Shown: positions 43,313 to 51,587 of the stretch, piece by piece | Layout: each line of letters starts with the position of its first letter | Numbering within the stretch: position 1 is the stretch's first letter | DNA from: Flavihumibacter sp. UBA7668 | GTDB taxonomy: Bacteria; Bacteroidota; Bacteroidia; Chitinophagales; Chitinophagaceae | NCBI RefSeq assembly: GCF_002483205.1 | Contig: NZ_DLHM01000001.1 | Coordinates: 749,176 to 813,175, forward strand | Direction: 5' to 3' | DNA: 64,000 nucleotides | Made by a program: the position numbers and the translations under genes | The notes under the pieces: model-generated | Told to the model about the DNA's origin: nothing | Seen by the model: the letters and a program-made list of their open reading frames with translations, nothing else | Database searches by the model: none

Positions 43313-45985
43313 ATGATTATTCAGTTTTACCTACGCTTTTATACAACCGTCGGACAGGAACTCCTGATTTCCGGACTACCCAATGAACAGGCCCCAATTC
43401 GCATGAATTGGTTTAATAATCAATACTGGTTTGCCCAGATTGACCTGGATCCCTCTCTGATTGAAAATTTTACCTATTATTATCAGCTACAGGATATTGA
43501 CGGTAAAATAACTTCGGAATGGGGAAGGGATCGCCAGTTGCAGAGCGATTTAACTGGATTTGACGAAATCCAGGTGGTAGATACCTGGAACCATGCAGGA
43601 TTCTATGAAAATGCTTTTTACACGGCACCATTTCAGGATACATTGTTGCAGCATACTGGAAAAAAGAAATCCAAACTACCAAAACATTTCAGTCATATTT
43701 TTCGCGTAAAAGCACCGCTGCTGAAAAAAAATGAAGTGGTTTGCCTGTCTGGTGCGGGAACTACACTCGGGGAATGGTCTACCGAAAAACCGATCCTGCT
43801 GCAGGCAGAAGGTACCTGGTGGACAATTGCCATGGAATTGCCCAAAGAAGGTTTTCCGCTTCAATATAAATACGGCATCTACAATACAAAAAATAAAAGT
43901 TTTGTACAGTTTGAATCGGGTGAAAATCGTCAATTATTTGGTGATGCAGGACAACATCTCACCATTGTACAGGATGGCTTTCTGCAGGTTCCCAGTACTG
44001 GTTGGAAAGGTGCAGGAGTTGCGATCCCCGTTTTTAGTTTAAGAACAAAAAATAGTTGGGGAATAGGGGAATTTACAGATCTGAAGGAATTGGTTGACTG
44101 GGCAGCATCTGTTGACATGAAACTGATTCAGCTGCTTCCCATCAATGATACAACAGCTACTCATAGTTGGATAGATTCCTATCCATATGCGGCCATTTCC
44201 GCTTTTGCACTACATCCTATTTTTATAAATCTGGAAGTAGTTGCAGGAAAAAAATCCGCTTCGCTGCTAAAACCATACAAGGAGCAGCAGAAATTTTTGA
44301 ATGAATTACCTGTGGTGGATTATGAGGCGGTATTGAAATTGAAATTGGAACTGCTGTTGCAATTATTTGAAATCCAGAAAGAAAACTGGCTACAGGATAA
44401 AGACTATCAGGAATTTTTCAACCGAAATGAAGATTGGCTGGTACCCTTTGCAGCATTCTGCTATCTGCGTGATGAAAATGGAAGTTCCGATTTCACCCGA
44501 TGGTCAAGCCATGGTCAATATGATGCTGCTGCTATTGCCAAATTGGTTGCCACTGACAGCGATGCCTACTCGAAAATAGCGTTTCATTACTATCTGCAGT
44601 TTCAATTGCATACCCAATTGAAAGCAGCCACTGAATATGCTCATAAAAATGGCATCATCGTAAAAGGTGATATTCCTATTGGGATTTACCGTTATAGCTG
44701 CGATGCCTGGGTGGCACCGGAATTGTACAATATGGATCAACAAGCGGGCGCGCCCCCGGATGATTTTGCAATAAAGGGTCAGAACTGGGGTTTCCCCACC
44801 TACAACTGGCAGCAAATGCAGAAAGATGGCTTTGGCTGGTGGAAACGTCGTTTTGCCCAGATGAGCGATTATTTTGATGCCTTTCGAATTGATCACATAC
44901 TTGGATTCTTCCGGATCTGGTCCATTCCCTATCAGGCAACTGAAGGAATCATGGGACGATTTGTACCGGCCATTGGGGTCCATAAAAAAGAATTTCAGGA
45001 GAGAGGCATTTGGTTTGATCATATCCGTTATTCACGACCTTATATAACCGAAAATGAAGTTGACCGCAGATTCGGAGAGTTATCCGGATTTGTAAAGGAT
45101 TCCTTTCTTGAACCAACCGGTTATGGACAATATTTTTTCAAGCCGGAATTTGATACCCAACGTAAGATTGAAAATTGGTTTGTTGAAGCAGGAGTGCGGG
45201 ATAACAATAACTGGTTGCGTCAGGGATTGTATGATTTGCACAGTAATGTGATTCTGTTTGAGGAGGAGGGATCGAATGGAAATTATTATCATTTTAGGTT
45301 TGGAATGGATCAGACAAGCTCTTTTCAATCGCTGGAATGGGATACGCAACAGAAACTGAAAGACCTTTATATAAATTATTTCTTCCGTCGCCAGGATGCT
45401 TTCTGGCAGGAAGAAGCCATGCATAAATTGCCCGCACTAAAAGCATCTACCAATATGCTGATTTGCGGTGAAGATCTTGGTATGGTACCGGACTGTGTAC
45501 CGGATGTGATGAACCAGCTTGGAATTTTGAGCCTTGAAATACAGCGAATGCCGAAGGATCCAACGAAGGAATTTTTTCATCCAAATGATGCACCCTATTT
45601 GTCCGTGGTTACGCCATCCACCCATGATATGAGTACCATTCGGGGCTGGTGGGAAGAGGACCGGGCCAAAACCCAGCGTTTCTTCAATAATGAATTGGGG
45701 CAATGGGGAGAAGCTCCGGTATTTTGCGAAGCCTGGATCAATAAACAGATAATAATCCAGCACCTCCATTCGCCTGCCATGTGGAGCATTTTCCAGTTGC
45801 AGGATCTGTTGGGAGGAGATGAGCAATTGCGGCGAGCCGATCCGGCAGATGAACGAATCAATGTACCGGCCAATCCAAAACATTACTGGAGGTACCGGAT
45901 GCACCTGACCCTGGAGCAACTTCAGAAAGAAAAAACCTTCAACCAGGATTTAAAAGACTATATAAAAGCAAGCGGACGCGCATAA
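43313..45985 (+). CDS. malQ: 4-alpha-glucanotransferase with two N-terminal CBM20 domains (GH77)
   Basis: An 890-residue amylomaltase of the long type. Two starch-binding CBM20 modules (about 1-95 and 120-225; the second has FRVKAPLLKKNEVVCLSGAG) precede the GH77 barrel. Catalytic residues are the nucleophile in FRIDHILGFFRIW near 527, the acid/base in CGEDLGMVPD near 720, and the Asp in PSTHDMSTIRGWW near 771. The architecture resembles plant DPE2, which acts on maltose with a large glucan acceptor. There is no signal peptide, so it is cytosolic. It probably disproportionates maltose and maltodextrins into glycogen turnover. Confidence 0.93.
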   Translation: MIIQFYLRFYTTVGQELLISGLPNEQAPIRMNWFNNQYWFAQIDLDPSLIENFTYYYQLQDIDGKITSEWGRDRQLQSDLTGFDEIQVVDTWNHAGFYENAFYTAPFQDTLLQHTGKKKSKLPKHFSHIFRVKAPLLKKNEVVCLSGAGTTLGEWSTEKPILLQAEGTWWTIAMELPKEGFPLQYKYGIYNTKNKSFVQFESGENRQLFGDAGQHLTIVQDGFLQVPSTGWKGAGVAIPVFSLRTKNSWGIGEFTDLKELVDWAASVDMKLIQLLPINDTTATHSWIDSYPYAAISAFALHPIFINLEVVAGKKSASLLKPYKEQQKFLNELPVVDYEAVLKLKLELLLQLFEIQKENWLQDKDYQEFFNRNEDWLVPFAAFCYLRDENGSSDFTRWSSHGQYDAAAIAKLVATDSDAYSKIAFHYYLQFQLHTQLKAATEYAHKNGIIVKGDIPIGIYRYSCDAWVAPELYNMDQQAGAPPDDFAIKGQNWGFPTYNWQQMQKDGFGWWKRRFAQMSDYFDAFRIDHILGFFRIWSIPYQATEGIMGRFVPAIGVHKKEFQERGIWFDHIRYSRPYITENEVDRRFGELSGFVKDSFLEPTGYGQYFFKPEFDTQRKIENWFVEAGVRDNNNWLRQGLYDLHSNVILFEEEGSNGNYYHFRFGMDQTSSFQSLEWDTQQKLKDLYINYFFRRQDAFWQEEAMHKLPALKASTNMLICGEDLGMVPDCVPDVMNQLGILSLEIQRMPKDPTKEFFHPNDAPYLSVVTPSTHDMSTIRGWWEEDRAKTQRFFNNELGQWGEAPVFCEAWINKQIIIQHLHSPAMWSIFQLQDLLGGDEQLRRADPADERINVPANPKHYWRYRMHLTLEQLQKEKTFNQDLKDYIKASGRA

Positions 45986-45991
45986 TTTTTT

Positions 45992-45999
45992 TAGGTTTG
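45992..45999 (+). promoter_or_regulatory. -7 element TAGGTTTG of the dipeptide epimerase gene
   Basis: A perfect TAnnTTTG match starting 6 bp after the malQ stop codon and ending 4 nt before the epimerase ATG at 46004, so a leaderless transcript is predicted. No -33 box was recognised. Confidence 0.55.
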
Positions 46000-46003
46000 C
46001 ACC

Positions 46004-47035
46004 ATGCGTGTAAGCTATATAAAAACAAACCTGCCTTTTATTCATCCTTTCACGATTTCGAAAGGAACAAAAACTCATCAACCCGCGCTGGTGGTGGAGC
46101 TCGATTTTAATGGCATTAAAGGCTATGGAGAAGCGCCGGCAATTGCATATTACAATATCCCGGTAGAACAGATGGAAGCGGATTTAATTGCGAAGAAAAT
46201 CTTCGTAGAGAAATTCGCTTTTACTACACCGGATCGCTATTGGCATTATCTGCATCATTTATTTCCAGCCAATGGATTTTTGGTTGCTGCATTGGATATA
46301 GCGGCCTGGGATATTTTTGGTAAGATCAAGCGGCAGCCTTTGTATAAATTATTCGGGGGTGATGCTTCAAAGATGCCTATTACAGATTATACCATCGGGA
46401 TTGATAGTATTGAAAAGATGGTTGCAAAAATGAAAGAAAAACCCTGGCCGGTATATAAAATCAAGTTAGGCACACATCAGGATATTGAAATTATGGAGGC
46501 CCTGCGCCAGCATACGGACACGCCATTACGGATTGATGCCAATGCTGCCTGGACAAAAGAAGAAGCCCTTGAAAAAATCACGGCATTCGCTTCGATGAAG
46601 GTGGAATTCATTGAACAACCGCTTGCTAAAGATGATTGGGAAGGCATGGCCTGGCTGAAAGATCGATCTCCTTTACCGCTGGTGGCTGATGAATCCTGTG
46701 TATTTGAAAAAGATGTGGTTAAATGTGCAGGTCATTTTCATGGTATCAATATCAAACTGACCAAGTGTACCGGAATTACACCTGCCTTACGGATGATCAA
46801 AGAAGCACGTGTTCTGGGTTTGAAAGTTATGCTGGGTTGCATGAATGAAAGTACGATTGGCTCTGCCGCATTGGCTCATCTTGCACCGCTTGCAGACTGG
46901 CTCGACATGGATGGCCCCTTATTACTGTCTGAAGACCTCGCGTCCGGCCTACACTATGATTTTGGTCGCGTAACCCTACCCGAAACCCCGGGTCTAGGTA
47001 TTACCCGTCGGGTAAACCCGACGGGTAATACCTAA
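46004..47035 (+). CDS. Dipeptide epimerase, L-Ala-D/L-Glu type (enolase superfamily)
   Basis: A 343-residue enolase-superfamily enzyme of the muconate-lactonising subgroup. Catalytic lysines lie in VYKIKLG near residue 156 and in INIKLTKCTG near 253. Metal ligands are in RIDANAAW near 180, EFIEQPL near 205 and VADESC near 230. The DMDGP motif near 305 is the dipeptide-binding mark of Ala-Glu epimerases used in peptidoglycan recycling. The last dozen residues (GITRRVNPTGNT) are encoded by a perfect palindrome and look like an appended tail. The tRNA-Pro gene starts 8 bp after the stop codon and namZ lies beyond it. Confidence 0.92.
   Translation: MRVSYIKTNLPFIHPFTISKGTKTHQPALVVELDFNGIKGYGEAPAIAYYNIPVEQMEADLIAKKIFVEKFAFTTPDRYWHYLHHLFPANGFLVAALDIAAWDIFGKIKRQPLYKLFGGDASKMPITDYTIGIDSIEKMVAKMKEKPWPVYKIKLGTHQDIEIMEALRQHTDTPLRIDANAAWTKEEALEKITAFASMKVEFIEQPLAKDDWEGMAWLKDRSPLPLVADESCVFEKDVVKCAGHFHGINIKLTKCTGITPALRMIKEARVLGLKVMLGCMNESTIGSAALAHLAPLADWLDMDGPLLLSEDLASGLHYDFGRVTLPETPGLGITRRVNPTGNT
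46995..47034. repeat. Perfect 19-bp palindrome (ACCCGTCGGGT core) at the end of the epimerase gene
   Basis: Arms 46995-47013 and 47016-47034 are exact reverse complements with only 2 nt between them. The core ACCCGTCGGGT/ACCCGACGGGT matches the inner arms of the element at 40800-40908. It contains most of the epimerase stop codon. No U-run follows, so it is not a classical terminator. Confidence 0.9.
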
Positions 47036-47043
47036 GGTCCATT

Positions 47044-47117
47044 CGGGATGTAGCGCAGCCCGGAAGCGCGCTTCGTTCGGGACGAAGAGGCCGCTGGTTC
47101 GAATCCAGTCATCCCGA
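47044..47117 (+). tRNA. tRNA-Pro (anticodon CGG)
   Basis: A 74-nt cloverleaf. Acceptor arms CGGGATG/CATCCCG pair fully, the D-arm contains GCGC...GCGC, and the anticodon stem CTTCG/CGAAG encloses the loop TTCGGGA with anticodon CGG. The T-loop is TTCGAAT and the discriminator is A. CCA is not encoded. It starts 8 nt after the epimerase stop codon and ends 7 nt before the convergent namZ stop codon. Confidence 0.95.
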
Positions 47118-47124
47118 CAAATAA

Positions 47125-48351
47125 TTACGGATACAACAAATACTTCGCGCGTATCGCTTTGAATTTCTGTAACCCTGGTTCCCAGCTTTTGCGGATTTCT
47201 TCTTCAGAAAGACCGGCTATAATTTGCTTTCTCAATTGATCGGTACCAATGCGCAGGTCAAAGGCGGAGATGTCCAGATTCGGTCGGCCAGGCGCAAAGA
47301 AATTTGCCTTATCCGGATACACCTTGTACAACTCAATCAACCATGATAAATTTATCTGGCGGCTTGCCCGAAGCTTATTGATATCATAATCGCGGAGATC
47401 CAGTCCATAACACACAACATCCTTGTGACGCGGACTTTCACTCATTCCGGGGATACCAATTGGTTTATAGGAAAACGGATAGATGCCCTTTAATGCAGGA
47501 GCTCCTAAAATTGTAAAGGGCATAAAAGTACCGCGACCTTCATTGATGACCGTTCCTTCAAACATACATAAGCTTGGAAACAATAGTACCGCCTGTTGGG
47601 TATTTAGGTTAGGAGAGGGGTTAACTGGCAGATCATAGGGCATATCATGATTATAATTTGCCACTTTAATCACCTTTATTTTACAGGGCTTCTTTAAATA
47701 ACCTTCCCCATTCAGGTAATGAGCAAATTCTCCCAGTGTCATACCATGCGTCATGGGCGTATAATGAATCCCAATAGACGATTTAAACCGATCCTCGGTC
47801 ATTACTGGCCCGTCCACCACATATCCGTTTGGATTAGGCCTGTCAAGAATCAGTAGCTCTTTATCATTTTCAGCACACCCCTGCATCACATGTTCCAATG
47901 TATTGATGTTCGTGTAATATCGGCAACCCACGTCCTGAATATCAAAGACCATCAGATCAATATCCGCCAATTGTTCTTTTGTTGGTTTTTCATTTCGTCC
48001 ATATAAGGAAATGATGGGCAAGCCGGTTTTAGCATCTTTTTCATCATTCACTACAGCACCATTACTGGCATTTCCTCTGAATCCATGTTCCGGTCCAAAC
48101 ACTTTTACAATATTTACACCCAGACTCAGCAGACTGTCCACACTACTTTTATCTCCAATGATAGAACTTTGATTTGCGACGAGCCCAATCCTTTTGCCCT
48201 TCAGATAAGGAAGATATAATGCTGTTTGATCGGCACCAGTAATAATTTTCTGCTTTCCAGCCACTGATTTACCTGAATTTGTTACTTGTGCCTTACAATG
48301 AAAATTTCCAACAGCAAGCAATGTTACTATCAATAAAGTGTAAACTCTCAT
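47125..48351 (-). CDS. namZ: Exo-beta-N-acetylmuramidase NamZ family (DUF1343)
   Basis: A 408-residue exported protein (signal peptide ending near KAQ) of the DUF1343/NamZ family. Hallmarks are GLVANQSSIIGDKSSVD near residue 57, VFGPEHGFRGNASNGA near 88, LYGRNEKPTKEQL near 116, and FDIQDVGCRYYTNINTLEH near 138. NamZ removes terminal MurNAc from peptidoglycan glycan strands. With the Ala-Glu-type epimerase beyond the tRNA gene, it suggests a small peptidoglycan-recycling neighbourhood. The two genes converge on the tRNA and are not an operon. Confidence 0.9.
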   Translation of the reverse strand: MRVYTLLIVTLLAVGNFHCKAQVTNSGKSVAGKQKIITGADQTALYLPYLKGKRIGLVANQSSIIGDKSSVDSLLSLGVNIVKVFGPEHGFRGNASNGAVVNDEKDAKTGLPIISLYGRNEKPTKEQLADIDLMVFDIQDVGCRYYTNINTLEHVMQGCAENDKELLILDRPNPNGYVVDGPVMTEDRFKSSIGIHYTPMTHGMTLGEFAHYLNGEGYLKKPCKIKVIKVANYNHDMPYDLPVNPSPNLNTQQAVLLFPSLCMFEGTVINEGRGTFMPFTILGAPALKGIYPFSYKPIGIPGMSESPRHKDVVCYGLDLRDYDINKLRASRQINLSWLIELYKVYPDKANFFAPGRPNLDISAFDLRIGTDQLRKQIIAGLSEEEIRKSWEPGLQKFKAIRAKYLLYP

Positions 48352-48517
48352 GATTTTCTAAATGAGTATTTTGAGTAATAATACTTCAATTAATCCGTAG
48401 AATGCTCCGGTTGGCTGGAATTTTCCAACCACTTCAACAAATCTTCCTGTTAAAATCATTTGATCATCGGCTAAAATAGGTTAAACTGAACTTCCTGCTT
48501 CTTCCTAGTTTAGTTGT

Positions 48518-51517
48518 ATGAAAATGATCAAACTAGTCTTTCGCGTCTGTCTGTTTTTTTTATTGCTGCAACACTATGGTAATAACCTGCAGGCACAAAA
48601 CGGCGACCAGATTTTAGATGGAATTGGTGAAACCGGACTGATAGCCAGGTATCTGTTAAAAGGTGATACCAGAGACTGGTCGAGGAATAATTTACACGCA
48701 TCATTTAAGGATACTGCTATTCAATTTATTAATGAAATTCGCTTTGGAAAAGTTTTGTCTCTTACTGGTGCAAAGAATGCTTTTATTTCAATTCCTGGTG
48801 ATGTGATTAAGGATATGGAATCATTCAGTATATCAACCTGGATCCAACTTCGTTCCAATGTATCCGGACAGGAACTTTTAGTTTTCAGGAAAGAAAATCA
48901 ACCTCATTTTGCAATACAACCACTATCACTGGCTCCTTCCATAGAATTGAATAAATGGGTACATTTTGTATTAGTAGTAGATGTTGCATCAAAATCAATG
49001 ATGACCTATCTTAATAGCAAACTGGTAGGTGAGGAAAAGGCTATCCCTACAGAACTAAATAAAATTTTGGGACAACAATCCGGAGAAAATATTCGGATTT
49101 ATATTGGGAAATCACAACAATCCGGAATTCCGAATCTGAATGCACTGTTACATGATTTTCGGATCTACCGCGTTCCTCTCAATAGTGGACAAATTGCCGG
49201 TATCTATAAAAACGCTCAACGAGGCTTAAACGACGGATCGGTCAACGTGCGCAAACAAGAAGAAGAGCTTCCAACATTCTCTTCGACTGAACCTCAACTT
49301 TACACAGCATATTTAACAAAAGTAAATGACATCGAAGTTGAAACTGAACTAGGTAATTTACCCAGATTACCGACCCACTTGAAAGGGATTTATCGCAATG
49401 GAATCAAAGGTCCGTATGTTCGCGTAATCTGGCCTTCGGATATCGATAACAACGCAGTAACCAAACCCGGAAAATATACCATTATTGGTCGGATTGCCGG
49501 AACCAATATTAAGCCGAAGGCAATCGTTACTATTAAATATGCCGGCACATCATCACCAGTAAAAAAACTGGAACCATTCAAACTGCAGCAGGTTTCGCTG
49601 AAAACTGACAACAAGGGAAATAAGACAAAATTTATAGAAAATCGTGATAAATTCATCCATACATTAGCCCAAACTGATCCCAATTCCTTCCTTTATATGT
49701 TCCGTCATGCTTTTGGTCAATCACAACCGGAAGGAGCAAAACCATTGGGTGTATGGGATAGTAAGGATACCAAGTTAAGAGGCCATGCCACGGGTCACTA
49801 CCTTACTGCGATAGCGCAGGCCTATGCGGGAACTGGATATGACAAAACACTTCAGGCCAATTTTATGGGAAAAATGGACCAGATGGTGAACTCGCTTTAT
49901 GAATTGTCTCAATTATCTGGTAATCCAAAAGAAGCAAATGGTTATCATGTTGCAGATCCTTTGGCCATACCGGTAGGTCCTGGTAAAACAGCATACGATT
50001 CCGATCTCAGTGATACGGGTATTCGAACTGATTATTGGAATTGGGGAAAAGGATTCATCAGCGCTTATCCACCTGATCAATTTATTCTATTGGAGAAGGG
50101 TGCAAAATATGGCGGACAAAATAACCAGGTTTGGGCACCTTATTATACCCTTCATAAAATCCTTGCCGGCTTACTTGATATTTATGAGGTAAGTGGTAAC
50201 AAAAAAGCACTGGAAATAGCAACAGGTATGAGTGATTGGGTATACACCCGGCTGAGTCAGGTTCCAAAGGATACGCTGATTAAGATCTGGAATACGTATA
50301 TCGCCGGTGAGTATGGCGGAATGAATGAAACAATGGCGCGTTTATATAAAATTACAAGGGAAGACAATTATCTCAAAACAGCGCAATTATTTGATAATAT
50401 CAAGGTCTTCTTTGGTGATTCCAATCATTCTCACGGACTAGCAAAAAATGTGGATCTTTTCCGCGGATTACATGCTAATCAGCATATTCCGCAGATTGTA
50501 GGAAGTATTGAATTATATGGAGTTTCAAAAAATCCGGATTATTATAAAATTGCCGATAATTTCTGGCACAAGGCAGTGAATGATTATATGTATAGTATAG
50601 GAGGTGTTGCAGGTGCCCGCAATCCCGCCAATGCAGAATGCTTTATCAGTCAGCCTGGAACTCTGTATGAAAACGGATTCTCTGCAGGTGGACAAAACGA
50701 AACCTGTGCTACCTACAATATGTTGAAACTAACCAGCAATCTTTTCTTTTACGATCAAAAGGCCATTTATATGGATTATTACGAGCGTGGCTTATATAAT
50801 CACATACTGGCATCCGTGGCAGAGAACAGTCCGGCAAACACCTATCATGTTCCGCTCAAACCGGGATCCATCAAACAGTTTGACAATGCAGATATGACCG
50901 GATTTACCTGTTGCAATGGAACGGCCATCGAAAGTAGTACCAAACTGCAAAACTCCATTTATTTTAAATCAACCGATAACAATTCACTTTATATAAATCT
51001 CTATATCGCTTCCACTTTAAATTGGAGTGAAAGAAATATCCAATTGGAACAATCTACGGATTTTCCAAAACAAGATCAAACGCGGCTAACCATTAAAGGA
51101 CGTGGACAATTTGATCTGCATGTCAGGGTACCAGGATGGGCTACAAAAGGGTTTATTGTAAAGATTAATGGGAAAGTATATAAACATGCTGCTCTACCCG
51201 GCAGTTACCTGAAAATAAGTCGCAGTTGGAAAGAGGGAGATACAATCGAACTAAAAATGCCCTTCCAATTTCACCTTGATCCGGTTATGGATCAGCAGAA
51301 CATAGCAAGTCTTTTTTATGGTCCGGTTCTATTAGCTGCCCAGGAACCGGAAGCGCGAAAGGAATGGCGAAAAATCAACCTGAATGCTAACGATATAAGC
51401 AGTACAATTAAGGGAGACCCAAAGAAAATGGAATTTACAATTGATGATATTTTATTCAAACCATTTTATGACACCTATGGTCGGCACTCTGTTTACCTGG
51501 ATGTAAAACTAAAATAA
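48518..51517 (+). CDS. GH127-like beta-L-arabinofuranosidase with LamG-type N-terminus
   Basis: A 999-residue exported enzyme (signal peptide MKMIKLVFRVCLFFLLLQ onwards). Order: a LamG/concanavalin-like domain (about 30-225), an Ig-like linker domain (about 260-350), and a DUF1680/GH127 (alpha/alpha)6 barrel with beta domains to the end. The zinc-thiolate site is intact: Glu728 and Cys730 in NETCATYNMLKL, and Cys798-Cys799 in FTCCNGTA, as in Bifidobacterium HypBA1. GH146, with the same site, is an alternative. The likely substrate is arabinose-containing plant polysaccharide or glycoprotein. No SusC/D pair is present. Confidence 0.9.
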   Translation: MKMIKLVFRVCLFFLLLQHYGNNLQAQNGDQILDGIGETGLIARYLLKGDTRDWSRNNLHASFKDTAIQFINEIRFGKVLSLTGAKNAFISIPGDVIKDMESFSISTWIQLRSNVSGQELLVFRKENQPHFAIQPLSLAPSIELNKWVHFVLVVDVASKSMMTYLNSKLVGEEKAIPTELNKILGQQSGENIRIYIGKSQQSGIPNLNALLHDFRIYRVPLNSGQIAGIYKNAQRGLNDGSVNVRKQEEELPTFSSTEPQLYTAYLTKVNDIEVETELGNLPRLPTHLKGIYRNGIKGPYVRVIWPSDIDNNAVTKPGKYTIIGRIAGTNIKPKAIVTIKYAGTSSPVKKLEPFKLQQVSLKTDNKGNKTKFIENRDKFIHTLAQTDPNSFLYMFRHAFGQSQPEGAKPLGVWDSKDTKLRGHATGHYLTAIAQAYAGTGYDKTLQANFMGKMDQMVNSLYELSQLSGNPKEANGYHVADPLAIPVGPGKTAYDSDLSDTGIRTDYWNWGKGFISAYPPDQFILLEKGAKYGGQNNQVWAPYYTLHKILAGLLDIYEVSGNKKALEIATGMSDWVYTRLSQVPKDTLIKIWNTYIAGEYGGMNETMARLYKITREDNYLKTAQLFDNIKVFFGDSNHSHGLAKNVDLFRGLHANQHIPQIVGSIELYGVSKNPDYYKIADNFWHKAVNDYMYSIGGVAGARNPANAECFISQPGTLYENGFSAGGQNETCATYNMLKLTSNLFFYDQKAIYMDYYERGLYNHILASVAENSPANTYHVPLKPGSIKQFDNADMTGFTCCNGTAIESSTKLQNSIYFKSTDNNSLYINLYIASTLNWSERNIQLEQSTDFPKQDQTRLTIKGRGQFDLHVRVPGWATKGFIVKINGKVYKHAALPGSYLKISRSWKEGDTIELKMPFQFHLDPVMDQQNIASLFYGPVLLAAQEPEARKEWRKINLNANDISSTIKGDPKKMEFTIDDILFKPFYDTYGRHSVYLDVKLK

Positions 51518-51587
51518 ACGAAGGGTATTTCCAGAGGCGCAATATTTGCATAACCAAAAGAATGGATAAACCTTTCAAATTTTGGTT

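Noticed and set aside
47036..47124. Integrated mobile element at the tRNA-Pro gene
   Set aside because: No integrase gene or duplicated tRNA 3' end was seen on either side; only the palindrome hints at past insertion.
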